From Nitrospirota bacterium (lineage in GTDB: Bacteria; Nitrospirota; 9FT-COMBO-42-15; HDB-SIOI813): a DNA stretch of 52,459 bases. The translations under genes and the position numbers were made by a program. The notes beneath the pieces were generated by a model. The model did not search any database. It was not told where the DNA came from and saw only the letters and a list, made by a program, of their open reading frames with translations. The stretch spans positions 1 to 52,459 of the forward strand of contig JACRGV010000036.1 in NCBI GenBank assembly GCA_016212215.1, written 5' to 3'. This document shows, in pieces, positions 49,377-52,459 of the stretch (position 1 is the stretch's first letter; every line of letters starts with the position of its first letter).

Positions 49377-51857
49377 ATGCGCTCAGGTAAAAAGGTTTCC
49401 AATCTGAAAAGCGAACCAATTGTGATTAGTGCTGATAATGTGAAGGAATCTATCTCAAGGCACCTCCATTATACACTCGGCAAGGATATATACTCAGCGA
49501 CAAAAAGGGACTGGTTCTCAGCGGTGGTATACACTGTCAGGGATTATCTTATGGAGAAGTGGCTTGAGACACATAGGGCTTACCACTATGAGGATGCGAA
49601 ACGTGTATATTATCTCTCAATGGAATTTTTAATCGGCAAGACGCTTGCCAACAGCCTGATTAATACCGGGATGGAAGAGGAGATAAGAAAAGTTCTGAAG
49701 GAACTTGGGATTGAACTCCATGAGGTATTTGATGTGGAGGAAGAGGCCGGGCTTGGTAACGGCGGCCTCGGCAGGCTCGCCGCGTGTTTTCTTGATTCAA
49801 TGGCAACGATGGGTATACCGGGATATGGCTATGGGATCAGGTTTGAGTACGGCATGTTCAGCCAGAGGATAAAGGACTTCCAGCAGATAGAGCACCCGGA
49901 TAACTGGCTCAGGTACGGTAACCCGTGGGAGTTTCCAAGACCGGAGTTTCTTTATACTGTAAAGTTCTATGGTAATGTTCGTGAGTTCATTGATGAGAGC
50001 GGAAATACCCACCATGATTGGGGGGATTGTGAAGAGGTGATGGCAATGGCGTATGACATCCCTGTTCCCGGCTTCCAGTGCAAGTCTGTAAACAACCTGA
50101 GGCTATGGACTGCCAAATCGAGCCGTGACTTTGATCTGGAGTATTTCAATCACGGGAATTACATCAAAGCAGTAGAGCAGAAGAACAATGCTGAGAATAT
50201 CTCAAAGATACTGTATCCTGACGATACCTCGCTTGAGGGAAAGGAGCTTCGTCTGAGGCAGGAATACTTTCTGGTATCTGCAACCCTGCAGGACATATTC
50301 AGGAGATATAAGAATCACCATAGTTCGTTTGACGAATTCCCGGATAAGATTGCCATTCAACTGAATGATACACATCCCTCCCTTGCTGTGGCTGAACTGA
50401 TGAGACTGCTTGTAGATATTGAAGGGGTTGCATGGGATAAGGCATGGGATATAACCCGAAGAACGGTAAATTACACGAATCACACGGTGCTTCCTGAGGC
50501 CCTTGAGACATGGTCAGCCTCTTTTATGGAGAAACTCCTGCCGCGGCATATCAGGATAATCTATGAGATAAATCACAGGTTCCTGAAAGATGTTTACCAT
50601 AAATACCCCGGTGATATAGATCGCATGAAGAGAATGTCTGTCATAGATGAGGCTGGAGAGAAGAGGGTGAGGATGGCCAATCTTGCAATAATCGGAAGCA
50701 ATAAGGTAAACGGAGTTGCCGCTATCCATACAGAGATCCTGAAAAATGATATATTCCGGGACTTCCATGAGTTCTATCCCGGTAAATTTACAAACAAGAC
50801 CAATGGGATAAGCCAGCGGGTCTGGCTCAGGAAGATAAACAAGGAACTATCCGGACTGATAAGCGCAAGCATAGGCGATAAATGGATAACAGACCTGTTC
50901 GAGCTTAAAAAACTTCTCCCTTATGCAGATGATGCCGGGTTCAGGGAGGAGTGGAGGAGGATCAAGAGGAAGAACAAGGAGGCATTGGCCTCAGCAATCC
51001 TTGATATGGCAGGCGTTACGGTCAGTCCTGATTCTGTTTTTGATGTCCATGTAAAGAGGATTCATGAATACAAGAGACAGCTTTTAAATATCCTTCATGT
51101 CATCACATTATATAACAGGCTGAAGGCATCTTCAGACGGCAATATTGTCCCACGGACGTTTATCTACAGCGGCAAGGCAGCCCCGGGCTACAAGACTGCC
51201 AAGGATATAATCGCCCTTATTAATTCAGTAGCAGATATTATCAATAACGACCCTTCAATAGAAGGCCGTCTTAAAGTAGTCTTCCTCCCGAACTATAATG
51301 TCTCCCTTGCAGAGAAGATTATCCCTGCTGCTGATGTGTCAGAGCAGATATCCACTGCCGGGACAGAGGCATCCGGTACAGGGTGCATGAAGCTCGCCCT
51401 TAATGGTGCATTAACCGTATGTACACTTGATGGCGCCAACATAGAGATGAAAGAGGAGATAGGTGATGAAAACATATTCGTCTTCGGCCTTCATGCCGGA
51501 GAGGTAGAAAACCTGAAAAGAACCGGGTACAGTCCATATTCATATTATCAGTCTAATCCGGAACTGGCCCGTGCTATTGACATGATTACCAATGGCTTCT
51601 TCTCCCCCTGGTGCAGAGAAAGATTCCAAGGGTTATCAAGTATCCTCCGTGAGACGGATAACTACATGGTACTTGCTGATTATGCTGATTACGTCAATTG
51701 TCAGGAAAAGGTATCCTCTGTTTACCTTGACCCCGAAGACTGGACAAGGAAATCCATAATAAACGTAGCCAGCATGGGCAAATTCTCCAGTGACAGGACG
51801 ATAAAGGAGTATGCGGGGGATATATGGGGGGTCAATGCAGGAGATTTACAGTGCTGA
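49377..51857 (+). CDS. glgP: Glycogen phosphorylase
   Basis: 826 residues, usual length. Releases glucose-1-phosphate from glycogen/maltodextrin using PLP as acid-base catalyst. DVEEEAGLGNGGLGRLAACF, YYLSMEFLIG, QLNDTHPSLAVAELMRLLVD, KTNGISQRVW, VHVKRIHEYKRQLLN and the PLP-lysine segment GTEASGTGCMKLALNG are diagnostic. The GTG(N)MK motif has Cys in place of the usual Asn. AAGGAG 8 nt before the ATG. No other glycogen genes are adjacent. Confidence 0.95.
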   Translation: MRSGKKVSNLKSEPIVISADNVKESISRHLHYTLGKDIYSATKRDWFSAVVYTVRDYLMEKWLETHRAYHYEDAKRVYYLSMEFLIGKTLANSLINTGMEEEIRKVLKELGIELHEVFDVEEEAGLGNGGLGRLAACFLDSMATMGIPGYGYGIRFEYGMFSQRIKDFQQIEHPDNWLRYGNPWEFPRPEFLYTVKFYGNVREFIDESGNTHHDWGDCEEVMAMAYDIPVPGFQCKSVNNLRLWTAKSSRDFDLEYFNHGNYIKAVEQKNNAENISKILYPDDTSLEGKELRLRQEYFLVSATLQDIFRRYKNHHSSFDEFPDKIAIQLNDTHPSLAVAELMRLLVDIEGVAWDKAWDITRRTVNYTNHTVLPEALETWSASFMEKLLPRHIRIIYEINHRFLKDVYHKYPGDIDRMKRMSVIDEAGEKRVRMANLAIIGSNKVNGVAAIHTEILKNDIFRDFHEFYPGKFTNKTNGISQRVWLRKINKELSGLISASIGDKWITDLFELKKLLPYADDAGFREEWRRIKRKNKEALASAILDMAGVTVSPDSVFDVHVKRIHEYKRQLLNILHVITLYNRLKASSDGNIVPRTFIYSGKAAPGYKTAKDIIALINSVADIINNDPSIEGRLKVVFLPNYNVSLAEKIIPAADVSEQISTAGTEASGTGCMKLALNGALTVCTLDGANIEMKEEIGDENIFVFGLHAGEVENLKRTGYSPYSYYQSNPELARAIDMITNGFFSPWCRERFQGLSSILRETDNYMVLADYADYVNCQEKVSSVYLDPEDWTRKSIINVASMGKFSSDRTIKEYAGDIWGVNAGDLQC

Positions 51858-51898
51858 GATAGGTTTCGCAGTGTATTACGACACCGCAATTCTCTCCC

Positions 51899-51932
51899 TT
51901 GACATGTATACTTCGTATATAGTAAATATAAC
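51899..51932 (+). promoter_or_regulatory. Promoter/operator of the small gene pair
   Basis: TTGACA (51899-51904) followed by the palindrome TATAC-TTC-GTATA (51907-51919), then AT-rich -10 candidates (TATAAC 51927-51932). A palindrome placed this way is typical of autoregulated toxin-antitoxin operons. Confidence 0.45.
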
Positions 51933-51935
51933 GTT

Positions 51936-52217
51936 ATGAAAATGAAGAAGAGTACAAAGGTCATGACAAAAAGAAAGTTCATACAGGAAGTTACCAGTGG
52001 CAACCTGTCTGCTAATAAGGTTCTATCAAAGCTGAGTGAAGAGCTTTACTGCTATGAAAAAAAATATAATATGCGATCCGAGATTTTTTATAATCTAATT
52101 GTCGGAACCCCGGCAGAGGAGACTCCTGACTTCATCAATTGGGCTATTTGCTACAGGAGTTACTTCCGGACTCTTCAATCAAAATTTCCTCTGAGAGAGC
52201 TTTATAGTGTCGTATGA
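51936..52217 (+). CDS. Small protein of a putative toxin-antitoxin-like pair
   Basis: 93 residues, basic. KRKFIQEVTSGNLSANKVLS, then KLSEELYCYEKKYNMRSEIF and TPDFINWAICYRSYFRTLQS. I recognise no named family. The palindromic operator in front, the small size and overlap with a second short gene (52207) suggest a toxin-antitoxin or similar two-gene module. ATG 51936 has no strong ribosome site. Confidence 0.55.
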   Translation: MKMKKSTKVMTKRKFIQEVTSGNLSANKVLSKLSEELYCYEKKYNMRSEIFYNLIVGTPAEETPDFINWAICYRSYFRTLQSKFPLRELYSVV

Positions 52218-52341
52218 AAGACATCTGGAAGCACAGATTATTGAACGCTGCTGGTCAATCTACAATCTTTTAACAAGTACCTTTTCACCTTCAGACACAT
52301 TTCATCTTGGCTTCCCATCCTTAGGGTCTGTCATAAAATAA
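52207..52341 (+). pseudogene. Second gene of the pair, cut off by MITE copy C
   Basis: GTG 52207 opens a frame SYERHLEAQIIERCWSIYNL, then STFSPSDTFHLGFPSL, overlapping the upstream gene by 11 nt. At 52324 the frame enters the MITE and stops at TAA 52339-52341. The rest of the gene may lie beyond the MITE, outside the window. No family recognised. Confidence 0.5.
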
Positions 52342-52459
52342 CCTATACATTTATGCATCTCATCTTCCGGCCATCTTTGTGTGCTCCTCAATCGCAACCC
52401 CTCAGCGTAGATTCAACTACGCCTTCGGGTTTGCTCAATCGGTCGCACTCAAACCTGAC
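52324..52459. mobile_element. 181-bp MITE, copy C, inverted and cut by the window end
   Basis: GGGTCTGTCATAAAATAACC start and the following 116 bp are the reverse complement of copy B with few changes. TTA precedes it. Confidence 0.9.

Noticed and set aside
1-52459. tRNA or rRNA genes
   Set aside because: No cloverleaf with a GGTTCRA-type T-arm or rRNA segment was recognised on either strand by eye.

Overview
The window comes from a diderm (Gram-negative-type) bacterium of moderate GC content. Evidence for an outer membrane is a MacAB-like exporter, a SurA-type chaperone, lipoproteins and a periplasmic lytic transglycosylase. Gene content (BioW-type biotin synthesis, coenzyme B12-dependent ribonucleotide reductase, ClpC, TrmI, an HTH-MBL fusion) would fit Nitrospirota or a deltaproteobacterial relative. 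No rRNA or tRNA gene is present to settle this.

Layout. 1-507: end of a membrane-anchored family 2 glycosyltransferase. 696-5966 (minus): a GGDEF/HD-GYP sensor followed by a Zn/Mn-type ABC uptake operon. 6115-9417: thrS-infC-rpmI-rplT, with infC starting at AUC. 9569-12858 (minus): MacAB-like efflux. 13-21 kb: SurA-like protein, Memo protein, class II RNR, a small winged-helix protein, TrmI, HTH-MBL, RibA, an RNase Z-like enzyme and FmdB. 21.1-28.6 kb (minus): biotin genes bioB-bioW-bioF and fabG-bioD, with a BirA-type operator and a 2 kb accessory island between bioF and fabG. The island holds a relic integron, toxin-antitoxin pieces and a 181-bp MITE. 28.9-38.1 kb: clpC, a YibQ-like deacetylase, tsaD, a kelch lipoprotein, a lytic transglycosylase and nadB. 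38.2-48 kb is accessory: a decayed AAA ATPase, an ImmA/XRE pair, a frameshifted ARPP-1-like gene, an AT-rich restriction-modification operon with two mismatch-repair enzymes, and toxin-antitoxin genes. 48-52 kb: a SplB-like radical SAM protein, two tiny Cys-rich proteins, glycogen phosphorylase and a small gene pair cut by a MITE.

The most striking feature is a dense family of modular, GC-rich palindromic repeats. They fill most housekeeping intergenic spaces. Their 3' module (GGGATTTTC followed by ATG or GTG) supplies the ribosome binding site and start codon of about ten genes. Copies also lie in frame inside bioF, bioB, nadB and the ARPP-1-like gene, so the organism tolerates these elements as translated inserts, much like Rickettsia palindromic elements. 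Separate MITE families (181 bp with TAA duplications; 131 bp with a TACT duplication) and several genes that appear to be transcribed without leaders add to the unusual genome texture.
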